DNA of 63,289 nt, taken from positions 1 through 63,289 of IMG/VR virus record IMGVR_UViG_3300046516_000276; one strand, given 5' to 3'. Source of the stretch: a virus. Position 1 is the stretch's first letter. The number at the start of each line of letters is the position of its first letter. The notes under the pieces were generated by a model, which did not search any database, had not been told where the DNA came from, and saw only the letters and a program-made list of their open reading frames with translations. Position numbers and translations under genes: made by a program. Of this stretch, positions 55,657 through 62,152 are shown piece after piece.

Positions 55657-55918
55657 CGATCGCGGCGTGATGGAGGCGCACCTTGCCCTGCTGGGCTGGG
55701 TGCCCTTCGACTGGGACAAGGGTGGGGCGCATAACCCGGCGATGAGTGACATCGTGGTGTGGGTGACGCAGTTCCCGGATAACGACGACGACATCGGGTG
55801 GACAAAGCGCAGCATGTTCCCGACCGCGCTGGACCCGGAGCCAGCCGAATGGGTAGCAGACGATGCAGTGTTTTGGCGGCTCGCCAAGGCGTTGACAGAA
55901 GATGAGAGGTTCACGTGA
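55646..55918 (+). CDS. Tandem paralogue A, small hypothetical protein
   Basis: 90 aa if started at the TTG at 55646, which aligns its N-terminus with that of paralogue B (xxxxNxxxMEAHLxLxGWVP); the first ATG in the aligned core is 55670. The frame overlaps the VWA gene by 11 bases. Core motifs MEAHLALLGWVPFDWD and DDAVFWRLAKALTEDERF. Function unknown. Confidence 0.6.
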   Translation: MLTNDRGVMEAHLALLGWVPFDWDKGGAHNPAMSDIVVWVTQFPDNDDDIGWTKRSMFPTALDPEPAEWVADDAVFWRLAKALTEDERFT

Positions 55919-56217
55919 AGATCGTCAATCGTGAAGCCATGGAGGCGCACCTGACGTTGGCGGGCTGGGTTCCATGTGTGTATGGCTCGATCGGCGCGCG
56001 CAAGGGCAACATCGTCTGGTACATGTACCGTGAGTTCAAAAAAGCCGGCGGGGGCGAGAGCTACAAGTTCGGGCACTCGCTGATCGCCGAAGCAGGTGAG
56101 CGACATGACCTCGAAACGTGGTTCTGGAGTGATGAGTTGTTCTGGCCGCTGGCGCGGCACCTGCAGACTGATCAGGTGCGCATCAAGACCGAGAGCGCGA
56201 ACAGCGCACTGATTTAA
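55915..56217 (+). CDS. Tandem paralogue B, small hypothetical protein
   Basis: 100 aa with a GTG start overlapping the previous stop (GTGA). Shares MEAHLTLAGWVPCVY and SDELFWPLARHLQTD with paralogue A, so the two arose by duplication. Contains a central aromatic strand NIVWYMYREFKK. Unknown role. Confidence 0.65.
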   Translation: MKIVNREAMEAHLTLAGWVPCVYGSIGARKGNIVWYMYREFKKAGGGESYKFGHSLIAEAGERHDLETWFWSDELFWPLARHLQTDQVRIKTESANSALI

Positions 56218-56243
56218 CCGACCGTAGTTGAGAAGGAGGGCGT

Positions 56244-56534
56244 ATGCCTAACGTTGAAGAAAGGATTGCAGAACTCAGGGACCGGCTGGTGCGCATGGAG
56301 TCGCGCATGGTGCAGCTGGGCGACCACGTGGGCGCGAACTTGCGCGTCCGCGAAAAGATCGACGTGAAGCGCGACGCGCAGGGCGATGCGTTTGTCGAGA
56401 TCGACTCGCCGGAACAGTCGTTGTCTCGCATCGTGCGCATCATGCGCGAAGAAGGCGTTACGGCGGGCGAAGTCCCGTTGCTTATCGGCGGCCTGCGTGT
56501 GGCCGTCATTTACCCCGCACGCATCACCAACTAG
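56244..56534 (+). CDS. Small helical hypothetical protein (96 aa)
   Basis: Ribosome site AAGGAGGG before the ATG. N-terminal 40 residues are a coiled coil (EERIAELRDRLVRMESRMVQLGDHVG); the C-terminal half is a small alpha/beta domain (SRIVRIMREEGVTAGEVPLLIGGLRVAVIYP). Unknown. Confidence 0.65.
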   Translation: MPNVEERIAELRDRLVRMESRMVQLGDHVGANLRVREKIDVKRDAQGDAFVEIDSPEQSLSRIVRIMREEGVTAGEVPLLIGGLRVAVIYPARITN

Positions 56535-56541
56535 GAACATC

Positions 56542-56805
56542 ATGGAACAGGCAGTCAACCCGAACACCACCGACCTCATTACGCCCGAGCAGCCGCCCGA
56601 AGTGGCGGCCATGCTCGACGCGCTGCCGGGCCTCGTCGGTGCGATCGACAATGCGCTCAAGGACACGGCAGGCAAGCCCCTGCCGTTCGTGCTGCTCGTG
56701 TTCCCCGGACAAGGCGCGCTGCACGCGACCAACATCGCCCCGGCATCCGACGCTGTGAAGCTGATCAAGCAGCTGGCGCACGAGTGGAACGAACAGGGGG
56801 CGTAG
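56542..56805 (+). CDS. Small hypothetical protein (87 aa)
   Basis: The start at 56542 (MEQAVNPNTT, AGGAA upstream) is preferred; the longer frame overlaps the previous gene. Amphipathic helices and a central strand (LPFVLLVFPGQGALH). It precedes the tRNA-like element. Unknown. Confidence 0.62.
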   Translation: MEQAVNPNTTDLITPEQPPEVAAMLDALPGLVGAIDNALKDTAGKPLPFVLLVFPGQGALHATNIAPASDAVKLIKQLAHEWNEQGA

Positions 56806-56830
56806 TTCGCTCATCCTTATTATGGAAACT

Positions 56831-57044
56831 GGCGGCGCAGCATATGGCGTATGCGCGCGTAATCATGGAACGCGAGGGGTAACACCCAGCCGGTCGCAAG
56901 TGCGTGAGGGTATGGTTTGCGGATGCACCGAGCGGCGCTCCTTCCAATGGGGTCCGCAGGGAAGCGCGTGTCCAACCGAGCGCAGCCGGGGAGTAATGCC
57001 CCCGGTATCAGGTGATGCCGGTTCGAGTCCGGCCGCCGCCACCA
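56831..57044 (+). ncRNA. tRNA-like element: acceptor arms 200 nt apart, T-arm and CCA
   Basis: The 3' end reads as a tRNA end: T-stem GCCGG (57017-57021), loop TTCGAGT, CCGGC (57029-57033), acceptor CGCCGCC (57034-57040), discriminator A and CCA (57042-57044). A perfectly complementary GGCGGCG is at 56831-56837, followed by a D-arm-like GCAT-ATGGCGT-ATGC and an anticodon-like arm with CAT in its loop. The total of 214 nt is too long for a tRNA and short for a tmRNA. It may be an intron-containing tRNA, an unusual structured RNA, or a tRNA 3' end kept as an attachment core. Confidence 0.45.
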
Positions 57045-57095
57045 AGGGCAAAAAGGCTCGTCGTGGGAAAACGTCAAAGTTCGATAGAAACAATT

Positions 57096-57383
57096 ATGTC
57101 AATCAAACCAGTCGCAGAAGTTGGCGAACCATTTGGCGAACAGGTCAAGTGGCTCGACCGCGTGCCGCCGACCGGCACGAAGCTATACGTTGCGCTGCCA
57201 TTTGAGGATGATGGCATAGCGCCCGAGGACCGGAACGGCGACGTGCTGGATGTCATCAACCGAATGGACAGGATCATGCGCGATCAGACGTTCCCTATCG
57301 AGCGGCGCATCCATGACCTTGAGCATATCGCGGCGTTCGCGTTGCGGTTCCGGGATCACTTGAGCCAACTGAAACATGATTAA
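57096..57383 (+). CDS. Small hypothetical protein (95 aa)
   Basis: The start at 57096 (MSIKPVAEVG) is preferred; longer frames run into the tRNA-like element. The second half is helical (VLDVINRMDRIMRDQTFPIERRIHDLEHIAAFALRFRDHL). No clear ribosome site. Unknown. Confidence 0.62.
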   Translation: MSIKPVAEVGEPFGEQVKWLDRVPPTGTKLYVALPFEDDGIAPEDRNGDVLDVINRMDRIMRDQTFPIERRIHDLEHIAAFALRFRDHLSQLKHD

Positions 57384-57442
57384 AGCACGCGCAGGAAACA
57401 CGGTTATTTTCTAAATTCATTTATGTCTAGTTAGGAGGCAAC

Positions 57443-57832
57443 ATGCTGCTGGCTGACTTCGTTGGCCGGGCGCACAAGCTGACCGAGGACGACCGGCAGG
57501 TGCCGGTCGATCTGCATCAGGTCAAAGCTTTTGAGTTCGGTGAGCAGTACCTCATCCACATGAAGAACGGTAAGACGTTCGACGTGCGCGATCTCGATGT
57601 GATGCTGGAGGTGTTGCGTGATGAGTTCCATCTGTGGCGCAACCAGTGGGTGCCCGAAATGGAACTGGGGTCGAAGTTCAAGGCCGCGCGCACGCTGACA
57701 GTCAAGGCTGTAGAAGCAAGCACCTTCGTGCCGGCCCCGCCTGTGCAGAAATTCGTAGACCGCCTGCGGAAGTACATCACAATGTACAACCTGTCGGGCT
57801 CGTGGGATCAATTCGCAAAGGAAAACCTGTAA
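57443..57832 (+). CDS. Hypothetical protein (129 aa)
   Basis: Strong ribosome site TTAGGAGG 6 bases upstream. Beta-then-alpha layout: VKAFEFGEQYLIHMKNGKTFDVRDLDVMLEVLRDEFHLW, then a helical C-terminus. Coupled to the GntR-type gene (TAATG). Unknown. Confidence 0.68.
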   Translation: MLLADFVGRAHKLTEDDRQVPVDLHQVKAFEFGEQYLIHMKNGKTFDVRDLDVMLEVLRDEFHLWRNQWVPEMELGSKFKAARTLTVKAVEASTFVPAPPVQKFVDRLRKYITMYNLSGSWDQFAKENL

Positions 57833-58107
57833 TGACTGTCAAATCCATGGTCGACGTGACCCTCGAAAATTTAGTAGAACTTGTCATCAAGAGCGGCGCG
57901 GGCGCGAAGATGCCGCCGCAGGACGTGCTCGCCAAGCAGTTCAGCGTGAGCCGCACGGTGCTGCGCGAGGCGCTTGTCGTGCTGGAATACCTCAAGGTGC
58001 TGCATGTGCGCCCGAAGATCGGCACGACCGTCAACGCACTGGATCAGTGGAAAACGCGCAACCACGACATCATCGAGTGGCGCGCTCGTGCGGAAGGAAA
58101 GAAGTAA
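57832..58107 (+). CDS. GntR-type winged-helix regulator (DNA-binding domain only)
   Basis: 91 aa. Residues 8-70 are a GntR winged helix: LENLVELVIKSGAGAKMPPQDVLAKQFSVSRTVLREALVVLEYLKVLHVRPKIGTTVN, including the family mark SRTVLREAL before the wing. There is no effector-binding domain; the protein ends 20 residues later. It is the first strong regulator candidate of this arm and is coupled to the DNA polymerase gene, which starts one base after its stop. Binding sites are not known. Confidence 0.85.
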   Translation: MTVKSMVDVTLENLVELVIKSGAGAKMPPQDVLAKQFSVSRTVLREALVVLEYLKVLHVRPKIGTTVNALDQWKTRNHDIIEWRARAEGKK

Positions 58108-58108
58108 A

Positions 58109-59986
58109 ATGGACCTCGTGACGCTCGACTTCGAGACGTTCTACGGGGACGACTACACGCTGTCGAAGCTCACGACAGAGGCGTACGTTCGCGACCCGCG
58201 TTTCGAGTCCATCATGGTCGGCATCAAGATCAACAACGACCGGCCGTTTTGGGTGCCGGGGCCGTCGATCAAGCTGCACCTCGACTCCCTGCAGCTGCAC
58301 AAGAAAGCCGTGCTGTGCCATCACGCGCACTTCGATGGCTTCATTCTCACGCACCACTACGGCATCTATCCGCGCATCTATTTCGATACGCTCGGCATGG
58401 GGCGCGCGCTGTTCGGCGCCCATGGCCGCTTGTCCCTCGACAAGTTGGCAGAGCGCTATGGCATCGGCAAAAAAGGAACAGAGGTACACAATGTCAAAGG
58501 CATGCGGCTGCAAGACTTCTCGCCGGCGGGGCTTGAGCGCTACGGCACTTATTGCTGTACTGACGTTCAGCTTACTTACGATCTGTTCAATAAAATGGTG
58601 GGCCAGTTCTCGCGACACGAACTCGAACTCAACGACCAGATCATCCGAATGTTCACAGAGCCAAGTCTCATGCTCGACGAGGCCATGCTCGAACAGTACC
58701 GACAGGATTTACGCAACGAGAAAATTACTCTGCTCCTGAAGTCCGGCGCGCAGGCTGACGATCTCATGAGCAATGAGAAGTTCGCCCAGCTGCTGCGCGA
58801 CAACGGCGTGGAGCCGCCCCTCAAGATCAGCCCGCGCACGCAGAAGCTCACCTATGCGTTCGCGAAGACGGATCAGGGCATGCAGGCGTTGCAGGAGCAC
58901 CCGGACGAGCGTATCCAGATCATCGTGGAGGCGCGCCTCAAGAACAAGACGACGATCGCGGAGCGCGGCGCCGAGCGGCTGATCGCCATGGGTCGACGCG
59001 GGCCGGCGACGATTTACCTGAAGTACAGCGGCGCGGCCGGCACGCACCGGCTCAGCGCAGGCGACAAGATTAACTGGCAGGCATTCAAGCGCGGCAGTGC
59101 CACGCGCAAGGCCGTCATGGCGCCCGAGGGCGAGGAGCTGGTGGTCGGCGACTCGTCGAACATCGAGGCGCGCCTGCTCGACTGGCTGGCGGGCCAAGAC
59201 GACATGGTTGAGGTGTACATCAAGGCCGACAAGAAGTTGGGGCCTGACATGTACTGCGTGATCGGCGGCCTGATCTACAAGACCGATGTGGTCAAGGGCC
59301 GCAGCGATCTCGACAACGACCGTCGGCAGATGGGCAAGGTGACGAAACTCGGGCTCGGTTTTGGCATGGGCGACGACAAGTTCATCGTCTCCGTGCGCGG
59401 GCAGGCCAAGGACAAGGACGGCCGGCCGCTCGTGCTCGAACGGGACTTCGCCCACTACATCGTGCATGACGTGTATCGCGGTAAGCACCCGCATGTTGTG
59501 AAGCTCTGGAAGCGCGCCGAGCACGCGCTTGAATGTATTCTGAAAGGGCTGGAAGATATGCCTGTGGACCCGCGCGGCGTCGTTCGGACGTGCCGCGACG
59601 GTCTCGTGATGCCGGGCGGAATGAAGATCAACTACCCCGAACTGCGTCGAGAAAAGAACGACGAGGGCAGGTGGCAGTGGACGTTCTGGAACGGCAAGAT
59701 GCGCGAGCATCTGTACGGGGCCAAGGTGGTCGAGAACATCATCCAGTGCCTCGCGCGGCTGGTGGTGTTCGCACAGTGTCTGGAAACGCGTAAGGAGGCG
59801 GGGGCGCTCGCGCAGTGGGTCCATTCGGTCCACGACGAGGGGATTTTCCGCACCCAGCAGTTCTACGCGCCGTGGTTGCAGGAAAGGCTGTTGGCGAATA
59901 TGCGGGTGTCGCCGGACTGGGCGCCGGGCTTGCCGCTCAACAGCGAAGGGGGTTTCAACCGGCGGTACGGGTTGGCCAAGTCGTAA
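58109..59986 (+). CDS. DNA polymerase, family A, with 3'-5' exonuclease
   Basis: 625 aa from the ATG at 58109. The N-terminal exonuclease begins with LDFETFY (D7, E9). The polymerase has motif A VGDSSNIEARLLDWL (about 346-360), motif B DRRQMGKVTKLGLGFGMG (about 405-422) and motif C VHSVHDEG (about 572-579). This is the size and order of T7-like and other podoviral family A polymerases. It would copy the genome with the primase-helicase at 3341. The start follows the GntR stop by one base. Confidence 0.95.
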   Translation: MDLVTLDFETFYGDDYTLSKLTTEAYVRDPRFESIMVGIKINNDRPFWVPGPSIKLHLDSLQLHKKAVLCHHAHFDGFILTHHYGIYPRIYFDTLGMGRALFGAHGRLSLDKLAERYGIGKKGTEVHNVKGMRLQDFSPAGLERYGTYCCTDVQLTYDLFNKMVGQFSRHELELNDQIIRMFTEPSLMLDEAMLEQYRQDLRNEKITLLLKSGAQADDLMSNEKFAQLLRDNGVEPPLKISPRTQKLTYAFAKTDQGMQALQEHPDERIQIIVEARLKNKTTIAERGAERLIAMGRRGPATIYLKYSGAAGTHRLSAGDKINWQAFKRGSATRKAVMAPEGEELVVGDSSNIEARLLDWLAGQDDMVEVYIKADKKLGPDMYCVIGGLIYKTDVVKGRSDLDNDRRQMGKVTKLGLGFGMGDDKFIVSVRGQAKDKDGRPLVLERDFAHYIVHDVYRGKHPHVVKLWKRAEHALECILKGLEDMPVDPRGVVRTCRDGLVMPGGMKINYPELRREKNDEGRWQWTFWNGKMREHLYGAKVVENIIQCLARLVVFAQCLETRKEAGALAQWVHSVHDEGIFRTQQFYAPWLQERLLANMRVSPDWAPGLPLNSEGGFNRRYGLAKS

Positions 59987-60012
59987 TTATTGCCATAACA
60001 GACGGGGGTCTC

Positions 60013-60222
60013 ATGGCTAAAAAATTAGTTCGGAATACGGATCAAGTTGCGGATATACTTACAACCCTGATCGAAGCCGCCAAGAAACAGGCGCTGGCCG
60101 GTGTGACTAACACGGGCCGTAAGGTCACGCAGAAGGATTTTGAAATCTTGAACAGGGCGCGCCGGGCGAAGAAGAAGCTCGACGACCCCCCCCAAATAGT
60201 CGGGAGTCCGAACAATGTCTGA
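60013..60222 (+). CDS. Small basic hypothetical protein (69 aa)
   Basis: The start at 60013 (MAKKLVRNTD) has GGGGG upstream. Basic helices (QVADILTTLIEAAKKQALAGV; FEILNRARRAKKKLDD). It may bind nucleic acid. It overlaps the next gene by 8 bases. Confidence 0.62.
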   Translation: MAKKLVRNTDQVADILTTLIEAAKKQALAGVTNTGRKVTQKDFEILNRARRAKKKLDDPPQIVGSPNNV

Positions 60223-60511
60223 AGTCCAAGCCGAAGTCGTGGAACAATCCGTGGAACAAGTTGCCGGTCAGGAAGCCACGACGGCAATCGAACCGCAGTC
60301 GGAAGAAGGCACCGGGGTGCACGCCGCGAGCGCGCCGCACGACTTCGCGCAGGCAGTCGTGGAAGCTCACGCCGCTGCCGCCGAGGTGGTCGGGCACGTG
60401 CACGCGGCCGAGGGCCATCTGGCCAGCATCGAAGCCATCGCGCTGACGTGGGGCGGCGACATCGGGATCATGCTGCGCAATCTGGTCGGCAAGATTCGCG
60501 AAGTGCTGTAA
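60215..60511 (+). CDS. Acidic Ala-rich hypothetical protein (98 aa)
   Basis: Acidic N-terminal half (EVQAEVVEQSVEQVAGQE), then a hydrophobic helical end (IEAIALTWGGDIGIMLRNLVGKIREVL). Unknown; perhaps an adaptor. Confidence 0.6.
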   Translation: MSEVQAEVVEQSVEQVAGQEATTAIEPQSEEGTGVHAASAPHDFAQAVVEAHAAAAEVVGHVHAAEGHLASIEAIALTWGGDIGIMLRNLVGKIREVL

Positions 60512-60531
60512 GCGCCACGACGGGGGTCACA

Positions 60532-60720
60532 ATGGCTTGGTATGTCGTATCGACGAAAGCGCCGGGGTTGAAGTTCCGCATCGTCAAGTTGGATAAGGAT
60601 TCCATGCAGGCCACGCTCAAGGGCGATACCGGCGTGGAATTCGACAAGACGTTGACGCAAGATGTGCTGGACAAGTTCGGCTACCGCATCGAGCGCATCA
60701 AAGAAGCGGCGGCTGTGTAG
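60532..60720 (+). CDS. Small hypothetical protein (62 aa)
   Basis: The start at 60532 (MAWYVVSTKA) has GGGGG 9 bases upstream. Small beta-rich domain (LKFRIVKLDKDSMQATLKGDTGVEF) and a helix. Its stop overlaps the next GTG start by one base. Confidence 0.62.
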   Translation: MAWYVVSTKAPGLKFRIVKLDKDSMQATLKGDTGVEFDKTLTQDVLDKFGYRIERIKEAAAV

Positions 60721-60914
60721 TGCGGCTGTTCATCACGGCCAAGACGAAGCAGCTGGCGTTCGAAGTGGTTGAGTATGATCCTGCGGCGCACCGAGCGGTG
60801 CTCCGTGGGATTAACGGTATCGTGGTAGATCACAATTTCCACCTGTATATGGTTCGCCGGGTCTACGCGTTAGTGCACGACGAGCCGGATTTTTTGCGGG
60901 GTAAGAATGCCTAG
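60720..60914 (+). CDS. Small hypothetical protein (64 aa)
   Basis: GTG start overlapping the previous stop. Pattern KTKQLAFEVVEYDPAAHRAVLRGINGIVVDHNF is similar in style to the preceding small protein (strand, turn, strand), so the two may be diverged duplicates. Unknown. Confidence 0.6.
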   Translation: MRLFITAKTKQLAFEVVEYDPAAHRAVLRGINGIVVDHNFHLYMVRRVYALVHDEPDFLRGKNA

Positions 60915-61176
60915 CTCTCCTAATTACGTCCGCGATTACAAGCAGGAAAAGAAGACTTCCGACGCGCGCGGCGAGAAGAAAAAGCGCAACGCGCGGGACC
61001 GTGCACGCTACGAGCTTGAGAAGCTCGGCATGGTGCACAAGCACGACGGCAAGGATGTGGATCACATCAAGCCGTTGAGCGAGGGCGGGGCGGAAACAAA
61101 GCGCGAGAACCTGCGTGTCGTGAGCGAGCACAAGAACCGCTCGTTCCCGCGTAAGAGTGACGGGAGCATGAAGTGA
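60907..61176 (+). CDS. Small HNH endonuclease
   Basis: 89 aa. The HNH core is DVDHIKPLSEGGAETKRENLRVVSEHKNRSF (about 50-80): DH at 52-53, N in RENLRVV and HKN at the end. The N-terminus is very basic (KKTSDARGEKKKRNARDRARY), suited to DNA contact. In phages such proteins assist packaging or are stand-alone nickases. It overlaps both neighbours (ATGA downstream), forming a nuclease-helicase operon. Confidence 0.82.
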   Translation: MPSSPNYVRDYKQEKKTSDARGEKKKRNARDRARYELEKLGMVHKHDGKDVDHIKPLSEGGAETKRENLRVVSEHKNRSFPRKSDGSMK

Positions 61177-61868
61177 AGCCGTACGCATGGAGCCATAGCG
61201 CGTTGTCGGCGTTCGACACCTGCCCGCGCCAGTACGAGGAAATCAAGGTACTGCGCAACTTTCAGGACACGAGCAACGCGGCGGCGCTGTGGGGCGATGA
61301 GTTCCACAAGCATGCCGAGAAGTACATCGCCGATGCGTGCGCGCAGAAGGCCGTGGCGCTGCCTGCGAACATGCAGATGTATGCCGAGTACTTGATGCCG
61401 TTCATCACGCGTCCCGGCAACACGTTGGTAGAGCAGAAGTACGCGCTCACTCAGCAACTTGCGCCTTGTTCGTTCTATGACAAGAATGTGTGGTGCCGGG
61501 GCATCGTGGACGTACTCACGATCAACGGCCACGTGGCGCATGTGGATGACCACAAGACGGGCAAGAACCGTAAGAAGGACATGCAGCAGCTGATCATCTT
61601 CGCGCTGTTGACCTTCTACCATCACCCGGAAGTGGACACCTGCCACACGGCGTTTCACTGGCTGCAGCATGGGTTCAGTGAGACGGCGAAGGATCGCGAG
61701 ACGTTCTATCGGCACCAGATTCCGCAGCTGTGGGAGTCGTTGCTGCCGAAGCTGCAGCGGTACAAGGCAGCGTTTCAGAACGGCGTGTTCCCGCCGAAGC
61801 CGAGCGGGTTGTGCCGCAAGTACTGCGCGGTGCAGACGTGTGAGTACTTTGGCAGTGGGCGTCGATGA
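61173..61868 (+). CDS. Cas4/RecB-like PD-(D/E)XK nuclease with Fe-S cysteine set
   Basis: 231 aa. His45 lies in GDEFHKHAEK; Asp113 in RGIVDVL; the catalytic pair is in HVDDHKTGK (D126 and K128). Four Cys (C17 and C214-x3-C218-x4-C223) are placed as in Cas4/AddB-type nucleases that hold a 4Fe-4S cluster. These enzymes degrade or trim DNA ends in recombination. Encoded between HNH and VRR-NUC with 4-base overlaps, suggesting one DNA-processing complex. Confidence 0.88.
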   Translation: MKPYAWSHSALSAFDTCPRQYEEIKVLRNFQDTSNAAALWGDEFHKHAEKYIADACAQKAVALPANMQMYAEYLMPFITRPGNTLVEQKYALTQQLAPCSFYDKNVWCRGIVDVLTINGHVAHVDDHKTGKNRKKDMQQLIIFALLTFYHHPEVDTCHTAFHWLQHGFSETAKDRETFYRHQIPQLWESLLPKLQRYKAAFQNGVFPPKPSGLCRKYCAVQTCEYFGSGRR

Positions 61869-62152
61869 CGCCTGAAGGAAAAGTAAAGGCGAAGGTGAAG
61901 GCCCTCCTGAAGCAATGGGGGGCTTACTACCACATGCCAGTGCAGAACGGGATGGGCGAGCCGACGTTAGATTTCATCGCTTGCCTGAACGGTAGGTTCA
62001 TTGCGATTGAGACCAAAGCGCCGGGCAAGAAGCCGACGAAGCGACAGGAAGTGACGATGACACAGATGGGCGCATCAGGTGCGTTCGTGTTCGTCGTGGC
62101 CACTGACGCCGACTTGGACGTGCTCGGGGCATACCTCGCATTACTATCATGA
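61865..62152 (+). CDS. VRR-NUC domain nuclease
   Basis: 95 aa, a stand-alone VRR-NUC: Asp36 in EPTLDFIACLNGRFIAIETKAPG, then Glu49-Thr-Lys51 and Gln61, the PD-(D/E)XK residues of that family. Phage VRR-NUC proteins act on branched DNA (Holliday-junction-type). It overlaps the helicase start by ATGA, a coupling common in phages. Confidence 0.9.
   Translation: MTPEGKVKAKVKALLKQWGAYYHMPVQNGMGEPTLDFIACLNGRFIAIETKAPGKKPTKRQEVTMTQMGASGAFVFVVATDADLDVLGAYLALLS

Noticed and set aside
56831-57044. Ordinary tRNA or tmRNA gene
   Set aside because: At 214 nt it is too long for a tRNA. The tmRNA hallmarks (tag frame ending in Ala codons, GACGGG D-loop, G-U in the acceptor) are absent. Kept only as a tRNA-like element.
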